Assembly (NCBI RefSeq): GCF_002949795.1 | Contig: NZ_CP026692.1 | Coordinates: 989,501 to 1,053,500, forward strand | Reading direction: 5' to 3' | Length of the DNA: 64,000 bases | DNA from: Nostoc sp. 'Lobaria pulmonaria (5183) cyanobiont' | Lineage (GTDB): Bacteria > Cyanobacteriota > Cyanobacteriia > Cyanobacteriales > Nostocaceae | In this document: in pieces, positions 56,489-64,000 of the stretch | Numbering within the stretch: the stretch's first letter is position 1 | How the letters are laid out: every line of letters starts with the position of its first letter | The notes under the pieces: model-generated | Database searches by the model: none | What the model saw: the letters and a program-made list of their open reading frames with translations, nothing else | Told to the model about the DNA's origin: nothing | Program-made: the position numbers and the translations under genes

Positions 56489-58207
56489 ATGATACAAACA
56501 TCTCCATCATCTGTCTTTGTCGTGAGCGGCGGTGCAAAAGGGATTACGGCTGAGTGTACTATCAGATTAGCACAGCAGCAACCCTGCAAATTCATCCTCC
56601 TCGGTCGCTCTGAACTATTAGAAACCGAGCCAGATTTTGCTCAAAACTCTGATGAATCCGCATTGAAAAAATGCATCATGGAAAATCTTCTTTCTCAAGG
56701 AGAGAAGCCCACACCCATGAATGTGCAAAAAATATATAACAAAATTACCTCCAGCCGCGAAATTAAAAAGACTCTAGCCGCAATTGAAAAAACCGGAGCT
56801 AAAGCAGAATATATCAGCGTCGATGTTACAGATACGCAGGCTTTACAAGAAAAACTTGCGGCTGCTGTACAACATCTCGGCCCAATTACCGGAATCATCC
56901 ACGGCGCTGGAAATTTAGCCGATAAGTTAATTGAAAAGAAAACAGAAGATGATTTTGAAAAAGTTTACACTGCCAAAGTTCAGGGATTAGAAAACCTCCT
57001 GGCTTGTGTTAACCCTAATCAACTTCAGCATTTAGTTTTGTTTTCTTCAGTAACAGGCTTTTACGGAAATCCTGGACAATCTGATTATGCGATCGCTAAT
57101 GAAATTCTGAACAAATCAGCCCATATATTTAAGCAAAGCTATCCTTCATGTCATGTAGTCGCTATCAACTGGGGTGCTTGGGATAGTGGGATGGTGACAG
57201 CAGAATTAAAGAAGATTTTTCAAGAGCGAAAAATTGAAATAATTCCGATTGCAGTTGGGGCACAAATGCTCGTTAAAGAAATGGATAATACCAATCATGC
57301 AACTGCACAAGTTGTTATTGGTAGCCCACTCGTTCCAATGGCGGCGGAGTTAGATTCAGAACTACGAACTTATCAAATTCGTCGCCAAATGACATTGGAG
57401 GCTAATCCATTTTTACACGATCATACTATTGCTGGTTCTCCGGTTTTACCCGCAACTTGTGCAATGACCTGGATTATCAATGCTTGTGAACAATTATATC
57501 CAGGTTATCGGTTGTTTTATTACCAAGATTTCAAAGTTTTAAAGGGAATTACTTTCAATGAGACATTAGCTAAGGAACATATTTTAGAAATAGAAGAAAT
57601 TTCCAAAGTTAATCTTGAAAGAATCGAACTTAAAGCAAAAATATCGAGTAAAAATCCAGAAGGAAAAACCCATTTTCATTTTAGCGCTCAACTTAATCTT
57701 CAGCGTGAAATCCCAGATGCACCCATCTATGAATCTCTCAATCTCGAACAAGATAATATCATCACCACTACCGGAAAAGATTTTTACCAAAATGGTGGGG
57801 CTACATTATTTCACGGCCCCGGTTTTCAAGAAGTTAAAAGAGTTTTAAACATCAGTCCTGAAAAAATTACAACAGAATGTCTTTGGCCAGAACTCAGCGC
57901 CCAGCAACAAGGACAATTCCCTGTCCAATGGGTAAATCCTTATACAACTGACTTGAGTATGCACGCCTTATGGATTTGGACACAACACTTTCATGAAGAA
58001 GGTTGTTTACCTGGAAAAGTAGAAAAATTTGAACAGTTTAAAATGATCCCACATAACGAAACTTTTTACGTTTCTTGTGAAGTAATAGCTAAGACACCAA
58101 GTAGTGCGATCGCAAACTTTATCATACACGACCGCCAAGGAAAAATATACTCAAGAATGCTCGGCGCCCACGCCATCATTTGGTCAATGAAACTACTCCG
58201 AAGCTAA
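56489..58207 (+). CDS. Ketoreductase catalytic half plus dehydratase domain (HglF/G-like PKS subunit)
   Basis: ATG 56489 is preceded by ACGAGGATTT, a good ribosome-binding site; the longer frame from 56366 runs through repeats. The 572-residue protein opens directly with the KR nucleotide-binding motif VVSGGAKGITAECTIRLAQ, then IISGIIHGAGNLADKLI-type sequence and the catalytic LVLFSSVTGFYGNPGQSDYA (Ser and Tyr). From about 320 a double hot-dog dehydratase follows, with FLHDHTIAGSPVLPATCA (HxxxGxxxxP) and a second half with LFHGPGFQEV. It must pair with the structural half-KR at the end of the previous protein. It lies between inverted MITE copies. Confidence 0.85.
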   Translation: MIQTSPSSVFVVSGGAKGITAECTIRLAQQQPCKFILLGRSELLETEPDFAQNSDESALKKCIMENLLSQGEKPTPMNVQKIYNKITSSREIKKTLAAIEKTGAKAEYISVDVTDTQALQEKLAAAVQHLGPITGIIHGAGNLADKLIEKKTEDDFEKVYTAKVQGLENLLACVNPNQLQHLVLFSSVTGFYGNPGQSDYAIANEILNKSAHIFKQSYPSCHVVAINWGAWDSGMVTAELKKIFQERKIEIIPIAVGAQMLVKEMDNTNHATAQVVIGSPLVPMAAELDSELRTYQIRRQMTLEANPFLHDHTIAGSPVLPATCAMTWIINACEQLYPGYRLFYYQDFKVLKGITFNETLAKEHILEIEEISKVNLERIELKAKISSKNPEGKTHFHFSAQLNLQREIPDAPIYESLNLEQDNIITTTGKDFYQNGGATLFHGPGFQEVKRVLNISPEKITTECLWPELSAQQQGQFPVQWVNPYTTDLSMHALWIWTQHFHEEGCLPGKVEKFEQFKMIPHNETFYVSCEVIAKTPSSAIANFIIHDRQGKIYSRMLGAHAIIWSMKLLRS

Positions 58208-58231
58208 TAACCTTCCTTTAACACTTAACAC

Positions 58232-58343
58232 CTATAGCATTCCTAAAATCTCTGTGAAATTCTTTCTCTTCTTAGCGTCCTTTGCGCCCTTTGCGGTTCG
58301 TTAAAAAAACTAATTTTCACAACTCAAATAGGATTGCTATATC
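58232..58343. repeat. MITE-like element, inverted copy B
   Basis: The ends are TATAGCATTCCTA (58233-58245) and TAGGATTGCTATA (58329-58341), 12 of 13 matching as inverted repeats. The interior, read on the minus strand, is clearly homologous to copy A (GAGTTGTGAAAATTAG, then TTTTTTTAACGAACCGC). Confidence 0.85.
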
Positions 58344-58428
58344 TTGCCACTTCAAAGTTTGGGGAACAGCGTAAATCCTGCCTTTTAATTATCTCTTGCT
58401 AAATACCCAAACTCGGAGCATATAAATC

Positions 58429-61400
58429 GTGGAAAAAATAGCGATCATCGGATTATCATGCCTATTCCCCGATGCTAAAAATCCTGAAGAATTCTGGCAA
58501 AATATTATTGCTCAAAAAGATTCGACATCCTCTGCAACAGTCGAAGAAATCGCAGTAGATCCGACAATCTTTCACAATCCAGTTAAAGGTACACCAGACA
58601 AAACTTATTCCCTCAAAGGCGGATACATCCGCAACTTCCAGTTTAATCCTTCTGAATACAATCTACCATCAGAATTTGTTGCTGGTTTAGATAACACCTT
58701 CAAATGGTCATTGTATGCCGCCAAACAAGCAATTGTACAAAGTGGTTATTGGGATAATCAAAATGTCCTGGCAAAATGCGGCGTAATTTTAGGTAATTTG
58801 TCATTCCCGACAAAATTATCTAATCAACTATTCTCTCCAATTTACCAGCAAGCTATTACTCCTGCTGTCAGAGAACTTTTGCAGTATGAAGACTTTGATT
58901 TAGCTGTCCCAGGTGTAACTAAAGCCTCTTTATACAATGCGATGATATCTGGTTTACCAGCATCTATCATTGCTCAAGCCTTCTCATTGTCCCAGATTAA
59001 TTTATGTCTAGATGCTGCTTGTTCGTCATCATTTTATGCGATTAAACTAGCATCTCATTACTTATGGTCACACAAAGCTGATGTGATGTTAGCTGGAGCC
59101 ATCAGTTGTGCAGATTCGCTATTCGTGCGGATGTTATTTTCCGGGGTTCAAGGGTATGCAGAAAACGGCATCAGTCGCCCCTTAGATAAATCTTCTAGAG
59201 GGTTAATTCCTGCCGATGGTGTTGGAATGGTGATGCTGAAGAGATATTCTGATGCCGTCAGAGATGGTGATAATATTCTCGCTACTATCTGCGGTAATGG
59301 ACTCTCCAATGATGGCAAAGGTAAACACTTACTTAGCCCTAATCCTAAAGGACAAGTCTTAGCTTTTGAACGAGCCTATAATGAGGCAAACTTTAGTCCC
59401 AAAACCATCGATTATCTAGAGTGTCATGCCACTGGCACATTACTAGGAGATACAACCGAATTCAACTCTATAGAAACATTCTTTGGTCAAAATCAAGCTG
59501 TGCCTTTGGTAGGTTCTGCTAAGGCGAATACAGGTCACTTACTAACTGCTGCGGGTATGGTTGGCTTGACTAAGGTGATTTTGAGTATGTCTCATGGTGT
59601 AATTCCACCAACCATAAATGTTTCTGACCCTTTAACATCAGAAAAAAGTACAATTTCCGCCGATAAAATTGTTAGAACAGCTACAGCATGGCCTAATAAT
59701 AACGCACCAATTAAACGGGCTGCTATTAGCGCTTTTGGTTTTGGCGGCACTAATTCTCATCTGATTTTAGAACAAGGAACTACTACACAACCAGTTGAAT
59801 TAACAGCACCTCTTCCACCTGTGAAAGTCGCCATTGTCGGCATGGATGCCTTTTTTGGTAACTGTAATGGTTTAGATGCTTTTGAACGCAGTATTTACGA
59901 TGGTACACAGCATTTTACTTCTCTACCGCCTCAAAGATGGCATGGGATAGAAAATCAAGAAAATGTCCTGAAAGAGTACGGTTTAACAGACGGGAAATCA
60001 CCAGTTGGGGCATATATCAAAGATTTTGAAATCGATACTTTATCGTGCAAAATCCCACCAAATGAAATCGAAAAGTTAAACCCACAACAATTGTTACTCC
60101 TCAAGGTTAGCGATCGCGCCGTGAAAGATGCGAAACTACAGGAGGGTGGCAATGTAGCAGTTATTGTCGCTGCTGAGACAGAATTCTCTGTGCATCAGCT
60201 ACAACAAAGATGGAATTTATCTTGGCAGGTTAAGGATGGCTTACTCGCCCAAGACATATCTTTACCTGCGGAACACCTTTCCCAACTGGAAACTATTGTT
60301 AAAGATAGCATTCACCAACCAGTAGAAATCGGCGAATATGTGAGTCACATCGCCAACATCATGGCGAGTCGGATTTCTGCTTTGTGGAATTTCACTGGCC
60401 CGGCATTCACCATCAGCGCTGGCGAAAATTCTGCCCTGAAAGCGTTGGAAGTGGCGCAAATGCTACTCGCTACGGGAGAAGTTGATGCAGTCGTTGTGGG
60501 TGCAGTGGATTTAGCTGGTGGTGTGGAAAATGTCTTGTTCCGCAACCAATTTGCAGCAATTAATACGGGTGTCAATACATTGAGTTTTGACCAACAAGCC
60601 AATGGCTGGATGGTTGGCGAAGGTGCGGGTGCTGTAGTCCTGAAGCGCTACGAAGCTGCTAAGGAAGACAATGAACGCATCTATGCAGTAATTGATGCCA
60701 TGAGTTTCGCACAAGGTAATTCTACTGTGAGTAACGCTCTGGTAAAACCTGATGCCTCAGCTATCAGTAATGTCTGCAAACAAGCTTTCCAAATTGCAGA
60801 TATTCAACCCACAGATATTAATTATGTGGAAGTGTTCGGTAGTGGCATTCCCCAGGAGGATGAAGCGGAAATCACAGGTTTACTGCAAGCTTATCCGAAA
60901 GTGGGCAATGGTCTGCACTGTGCATTGGGCAGCGTCAAAGCCAATATCGGCCACACCTATACAGCATCAGGAATTGCTAGCTTAATCAAAACTGCTCTCT
61001 GTCTTTATTACAGGTATATTCCTGCGACACCCAAATGGTCTGGTGTCAAAACACCGCAAGTATGGTCAGGTAGCCCTTTCTATGTGGCAATGGAATCAAG
61101 ACCTTGGTTTGTCGATAAAGGCGGTACACGCAGAATAGCAGCAATTAATAGCATGGGTATAGATGGGAGTTACGCCCATTTAATCTTATCGGAAGAACCC
61201 AGCCAAGAGGAGCGCGACAACAGATATTTGCAACAAATGCCTTTTCATTTGTTTCCAATCGCAGTTAGCGATCGCTCCACTATCCCCGATCTTCTCAACA
61301 ATCTCCAAAATACCATAGAAGCTAGTTCTTCTTTATCAGCTACCGCCAGCGAGACATTCGCTACTTTTCAACAGCATTCTAATCCAAAATACGTCTTATC

Positions 61401-63177
61401 AATCGCAGGACGTAACACAAAAGATTTACTCAAAGAAATTGAATCTGCCCGCAAAGGTATAAATAATGCTTTTGAGAAAGGGACAGATTGGCAAACACCA
61501 CTAGGTAGTTATTTCACAGCGAAACCATTGGGTAAAACCGGAGCAGTTGCTTACGTTTACCCCGCAGCAGTCAATTCTTATATTGGCATTGGTCGCAGTG
61601 TATTCCGTTTATTCCCGAAAGTATTCGAGGACTTAAAAAGCAACAACCTCTACAACCGGGCTGCCGATGTTGAAAAGTTGGTTTATCCCAGAAGTTTAGC
61701 TAAATTGACAACTAGGCAACTAGAAACTCTTGAAAAGCAATTGTTAGATGATTCACTGGCAATGTTTGAAAGTGAAATCGCCTTTGCTAGATACATGACG
61801 GCAATTTTTCGAGATGATTTTCAAGTCAAGCCGCAATGCGTTTTTGGGTATAGCTTGGGTGAAACTAGCATGATGGTTGCCCAGGGAGTTTGGAGTAATT
61901 TTGAGGGTGGAAGTAACACCTTAAACTCATCACCTCTATTTGGTGATAAGTTATCTGGTCCGAAAAATGCTGTGCGTGAATATTGGGGATTAACAGATTC
62001 ACCAAACAACAATTTTTGGAATACCTATGTTCTCATGGCTACTCCATCCCAAATTAGAGAATGCCTCAAGCATGAGAATCGCGTCTACTTAACTCAAATC
62101 AACACACCGGAAGAAGTATTAATTGCTGGTGATGATGCAGCCTGTAAGCGAGTGATTCAAACTTTAGGTTGCAACGCTTTCCCCGCCCCCTTCGACCATG
62201 TGATACATTGTGAAGCGATGCGATCGCAATTCGAGGAAATCAAGAAGGTAAACACGTTACCATCGCAAACTCTTCCCGGTATTGTATTTTATTCTGCCGC
62301 AGATTATCAACCAGTTGCACTTGAAAGTGATGCCATTGCTCACAACATTGCCAAAGGATTGTGCCAAGAACTAGATTTTCCGCAATTAGTTAACCGTGTC
62401 TACGGTGATGGAGTCCGAATATTTTTAGAAGCAGGTGCAGGTAGTGTCTGTTCACGATGGATTAATAAAATCCTCGGCGACAAAGAACATATCACAGTCT
62501 CTCTAAATCGTAGAGGGATGGATGACCATGCTTCAATGGTTAAAGCATTAGCAAAACTACTCAGTCATCAGGTGAATGTGGATTTATCACCGTTGTACAG
62601 CAAAGCCCAAGAAACTGTTAATTCAAAGAAAGCAACATTAAGAACAGTTACCTTGGGTGGAAAAGCGATCGCTGCTACAATTTTGAGCGACGAAAATCGT
62701 AAACTTGTGGAAGATTTCGCTGCGGATCTTAGGAGCGATCGCTTCAAAAAACAGCATTTAAATATACCTGATGTCCAACAATCTGAAATCACAGATTCTC
62801 TTAATACTTCCAACCAAATCACCCAAGAAGAAAATTACTCCTCTAACATATTGCCTCAGCCAGAAGAAGTAAAACCGAAAAATATCATTGATAACGTTTT
62901 TGAAACGAAAGAACAATTACAATCTTCTGAGTCAAGCGCAATTAGACAGCAAGTTCTTCTTTCTTCGCCACCTGTCATCACTCAAAAAATTAGTAGCATC
63001 ATCAGCATGTTCGATTTAAATAAGACACAGTATCAAAAACTTAATGCTAATAATTCAAAGATAACTAAAGCGCACACTGCCTTCTTACAAGCTAGACAAG
63101 ATTACAGTCAACAAATGAGCGAAATCATTCAATTACAACTAGCTTGCGCCCAAAACTTGCTTAACGAAGAATCTTAA
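58429..63177 (+). CDS. KS-CLF-AT polyketide synthase subunit (PfaC/PfaB-like fusion)
   Basis: Translation starts at GTG 58429 (GGAG eleven bases upstream), giving KIAIIGLSCLFPDAKNPEEF. The 1582-residue chain has a KS with intact triad Cys198 (DAACSSS), His333 (CHATGT) and His370 (GHLLTAAG). A second KS-like domain (about 465-920) is a chain-length factor: the Cys motif is SAGENS, with Glu666 in the Cys position. An acyltransferase-like domain (about 1040-1370) follows with Ser1142 in FGYSLGE. The tail (about 1430-1582) is charged and coiled-coil-like and ends QMSEIIQLQLACAQNLL. PfaC normally has KS-CLF-DH-DH; here AT replaces DH, and DH sits in the preceding gene. It is part of the rightward unit. 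Confidence 0.9.
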   Translation: MEKIAIIGLSCLFPDAKNPEEFWQNIIAQKDSTSSATVEEIAVDPTIFHNPVKGTPDKTYSLKGGYIRNFQFNPSEYNLPSEFVAGLDNTFKWSLYAAKQAIVQSGYWDNQNVLAKCGVILGNLSFPTKLSNQLFSPIYQQAITPAVRELLQYEDFDLAVPGVTKASLYNAMISGLPASIIAQAFSLSQINLCLDAACSSSFYAIKLASHYLWSHKADVMLAGAISCADSLFVRMLFSGVQGYAENGISRPLDKSSRGLIPADGVGMVMLKRYSDAVRDGDNILATICGNGLSNDGKGKHLLSPNPKGQVLAFERAYNEANFSPKTIDYLECHATGTLLGDTTEFNSIETFFGQNQAVPLVGSAKANTGHLLTAAGMVGLTKVILSMSHGVIPPTINVSDPLTSEKSTISADKIVRTATAWPNNNAPIKRAAISAFGFGGTNSHLILEQGTTTQPVELTAPLPPVKVAIVGMDAFFGNCNGLDAFERSIYDGTQHFTSLPPQRWHGIENQENVLKEYGLTDGKSPVGAYIKDFEIDTLSCKIPPNEIEKLNPQQLLLLKVSDRAVKDAKLQEGGNVAVIVAAETEFSVHQLQQRWNLSWQVKDGLLAQDISLPAEHLSQLETIVKDSIHQPVEIGEYVSHIANIMASRISALWNFTGPAFTISAGENSALKALEVAQMLLATGEVDAVVVGAVDLAGGVENVLFRNQFAAINTGVNTLSFDQQANGWMVGEGAGAVVLKRYEAAKEDNERIYAVIDAMSFAQGNSTVSNALVKPDASAISNVCKQAFQIADIQPTDINYVEVFGSGIPQEDEAEITGLLQAYPKVGNGLHCALGSVKANIGHTYTASGIASLIKTALCLYYRYIPATPKWSGVKTPQVWSGSPFYVAMESRPWFVDKGGTRRIAAINSMGIDGSYAHLILSEEPSQEERDNRYLQQMPFHLFPIAVSDRSTIPDLLNNLQNTIEASSSLSATASETFATFQQHSNPKYVLSIAGRNTKDLLKEIESARKGINNAFEKGTDWQTPLGSYFTAKPLGKTGAVAYVYPAAVNSYIGIGRSVFRLFPKVFEDLKSNNLYNRAADVEKLVYPRSLAKLTTRQLETLEKQLLDDSLAMFESEIAFARYMTAIFRDDFQVKPQCVFGYSLGETSMMVAQGVWSNFEGGSNTLNSSPLFGDKLSGPKNAVREYWGLTDSPNNNFWNTYVLMATPSQIRECLKHENRVYLTQINTPEEVLIAGDDAACKRVIQTLGCNAFPAPFDHVIHCEAMRSQFEEIKKVNTLPSQTLPGIVFYSAADYQPVALESDAIAHNIAKGLCQELDFPQLVNRVYGDGVRIFLEAGAGSVCSRWINKILGDKEHITVSLNRRGMDDHASMVKALAKLLSHQVNVDLSPLYSKAQETVNSKKATLRTVTLGGKAIAATILSDENRKLVEDFAADLRSDRFKKQHLNIPDVQQSEITDSLNTSNQITQEENYSSNILPQPEEVKPKNIIDNVFETKEQLQSSESSAIRQQVLLSSPPVITQKISSIISMFDLNKTQYQKLNANNSKITKAHTAFLQARQDYSQQMSEIIQLQLACAQNLLNEES

Positions 63178-63181
63178 TATC

Positions 63182-63327
63182 TCATACCAATTCTCTCTCA
63201 ACTTGCACCGCCTAATTCTTAACTTATCTCTTCCTTGGCGCCCTTCGCGTCTTTCTCTAACGAGACGCTGCGCGAGTGCAGTTCGTTTAAAAATTATTAC
63301 GTGCATCTTCATAGAGAATTGGTATGA
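63182..63327. repeat. MITE-like element with perfect 15-bp ends
   Basis: TCATACCAATTCTCT (63182-63196) and AGAGAATTGGTATGA (63313-63327) are exact inverted repeats of a 146-bp element. The interior holds parts of the GCGCCCTTCGCG and AACGAGACGCTGCGCG repeats. It sits between the KS-CLF-AT gene and the enoyl reductase gene. Confidence 0.9.
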
Positions 63328-63384
63328 AAATATAGACTCCTTCAACTTTATCATCCATTGCTTGTAATCCGAGGGATAACTGCC

Positions 63385-64000
63385 GTGACAACCGTAGATA
63401 CGGTACTAAGTAAACACGATAATGGCCTTAATTTCTCTGCTTGGTCTTATAACAAAAACCAGGTTTGGAAAGGTTCTTTAGAAACAGTATCTTTTGAGAA
63501 ACAAACCATCAAAGATAAATTGATGGTGTTAAATAAACCCTGCTACATCGTGAAAGTTGCCGGAAAAATCGGTGTCACTAATGAGGGGTATTTATCCCCT
63601 GGTGATAATGGCACAACAGCACAAGTAGAACTCTTAACATTTGCAGCCCCAATCCACATTCAACAATTTGGAGATCCCAATTTTATCTCCTCTCATGGAG
63701 TAAAATATGCTTATGTTACTGGCGCAATGGCTGGTGGAATTGCTTCCGAAGAAATGGTCATTGCACTAGGAAAAGAGCAAATTTTAAGTTCTTTTGGTGC
63801 AGGTGGTTTAACTCCAGAACGTTTGGAAGCAGCCATAAATCGCATTCAACAAGCTTTACCTCAAGGGCCTTATGCCTTTAATTTAATCCACAGTCCTAAT
63901 GAACCTGCGATTGAACGCCGGTCTGTAGATTTATACCTCAAATATCAAGTGAGAACAGTAGAAGCATCTGCATTTCTCGACTTGACCCCCAACATTGTTT
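63385..64000 (+). CDS. PfaD-type trans-acting enoyl reductase, N-terminal part (runs off right edge)
   Basis: GTG 63385 follows GAGGGATAAC and gives a frame open to the window end (205 complete codons). The sequence includes a leading domain (NFSAWSYNKNQVWKGSLETV), QFGDPNFISSHGVKYAYVTG and AMAGGIASEEMVIALGKEQI. The FMN barrel start follows: LSSFGAGGLTPERLEAAINR, then PYAFNLIHSPNEPAIERRSV. This is the PfaD/2-nitropropane-dioxygenase-like enoyl reductase that completes fatty-chain reduction in PUFA synthases and the hgl system. It continues the rightward PKS unit. Confidence 0.9.
   Translation, partial: MTTVDTVLSKHDNGLNFSAWSYNKNQVWKGSLETVSFEKQTIKDKLMVLNKPCYIVKVAGKIGVTNEGYLSPGDNGTTAQVELLTFAAPIHIQQFGDPNFISSHGVKYAYVTGAMAGGIASEEMVIALGKEQILSSFGAGGLTPERLEAAINRIQQALPQGPYAFNLIHSPNEPAIERRSVDLYLKYQVRTVEASAFLDLTPNIV

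Noticed and set aside
56252..58343. Composite transposon carrying the KR-DH gene
   Set aside because: The flanking elements have no transposase and no target duplication can be shown from this sequence; it is kept only as a hypothesis in the findings.

Overview
The window looks like chromosomal DNA from a filamentous, probably heterocyst-forming cyanobacterium of the Nostoc/Anabaena group. The signs are very frequent GCGATCGC (HIP1) sites, short heptamer-type repeats between genes (tgaccaa, atttgtc and ccaatcc runs), several dispersed palindromic repeat families, and typical cyanobacterial genes: fused pyrF-pyrE, AgrE, glucolipid synthase, phosphoketolase, and a heterocyst-glycolipid-type polyketide synthase island. 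No rRNA, tRNA or CRISPR array was recognised.

Positions 1-10,000 hold an edge-truncated hypothetical gene, a DUF4114 surface-protein gene cut off by an IS5-like element (itself dead through an in-frame stop), dnaX, a glucosyl-lipid GT2 synthase, a small pilus-associated-type protein and gene wreckage. Positions 10,000-20,700 carry a cytochrome b561-like protein, pyrFE, an AI-2E permease, an overlapping AAA ATPase/RloB pair resembling AbiL-type phage defence, a membrane GTPase, a GAF hybrid histidine kinase and a HigBA-type toxin-antitoxin module. Positions 20,900-27,100 are mostly housekeeping: class III alcohol dehydrogenase, valine-pyruvate aminotransferase, rimM (with repeat DNA inside its coding sequence) and phosphoketolase.

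Positions 27,100-40,300 are accessory. They hold MITEs, four arrays of 21-bp tandem repeats, an acetyltransferase, a frameshifted VOC gene, an SLH/beta-helix surface protein, a GC-rich SDR + AraC pair that looks foreign, agrE, a DUF2085 protein, a glycine-rich RTX protein next to a sulfotransferase, and fragments of transposase, cadherin-like and LuxR genes.

Positions 40,300-64,000 form a glycolipid-biosynthesis island. Leftward genes encode a GT4 glycosyltransferase, two GT2 glycosyltransferases, a secreted DUF2141 protein, a sugar epimerase and a DevC/DevB-like export pair (order hgdB-hgdC-hgdA ... hglT). Rightward genes encode a PUFA-synthase-like PKS: KS-AT-ACP-ACP plus half a KR, then the other half KR plus DH, then KS-CLF-AT, then a PfaD-type enoyl reductase that runs off the window. 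A plausible scheme is that the PKS makes a long hydroxylated alkyl chain, the glycosyltransferases and epimerase add the sugar head group, and HgdB/HgdC export it to the cell envelope. The most unusual points are the ketoreductase split over two genes with the second bracketed by inverted copies of one MITE, the absence of an ATPase gene beside hgdBC, and a nearly 2-kb gene-poor divergent region containing decayed small reading frames.
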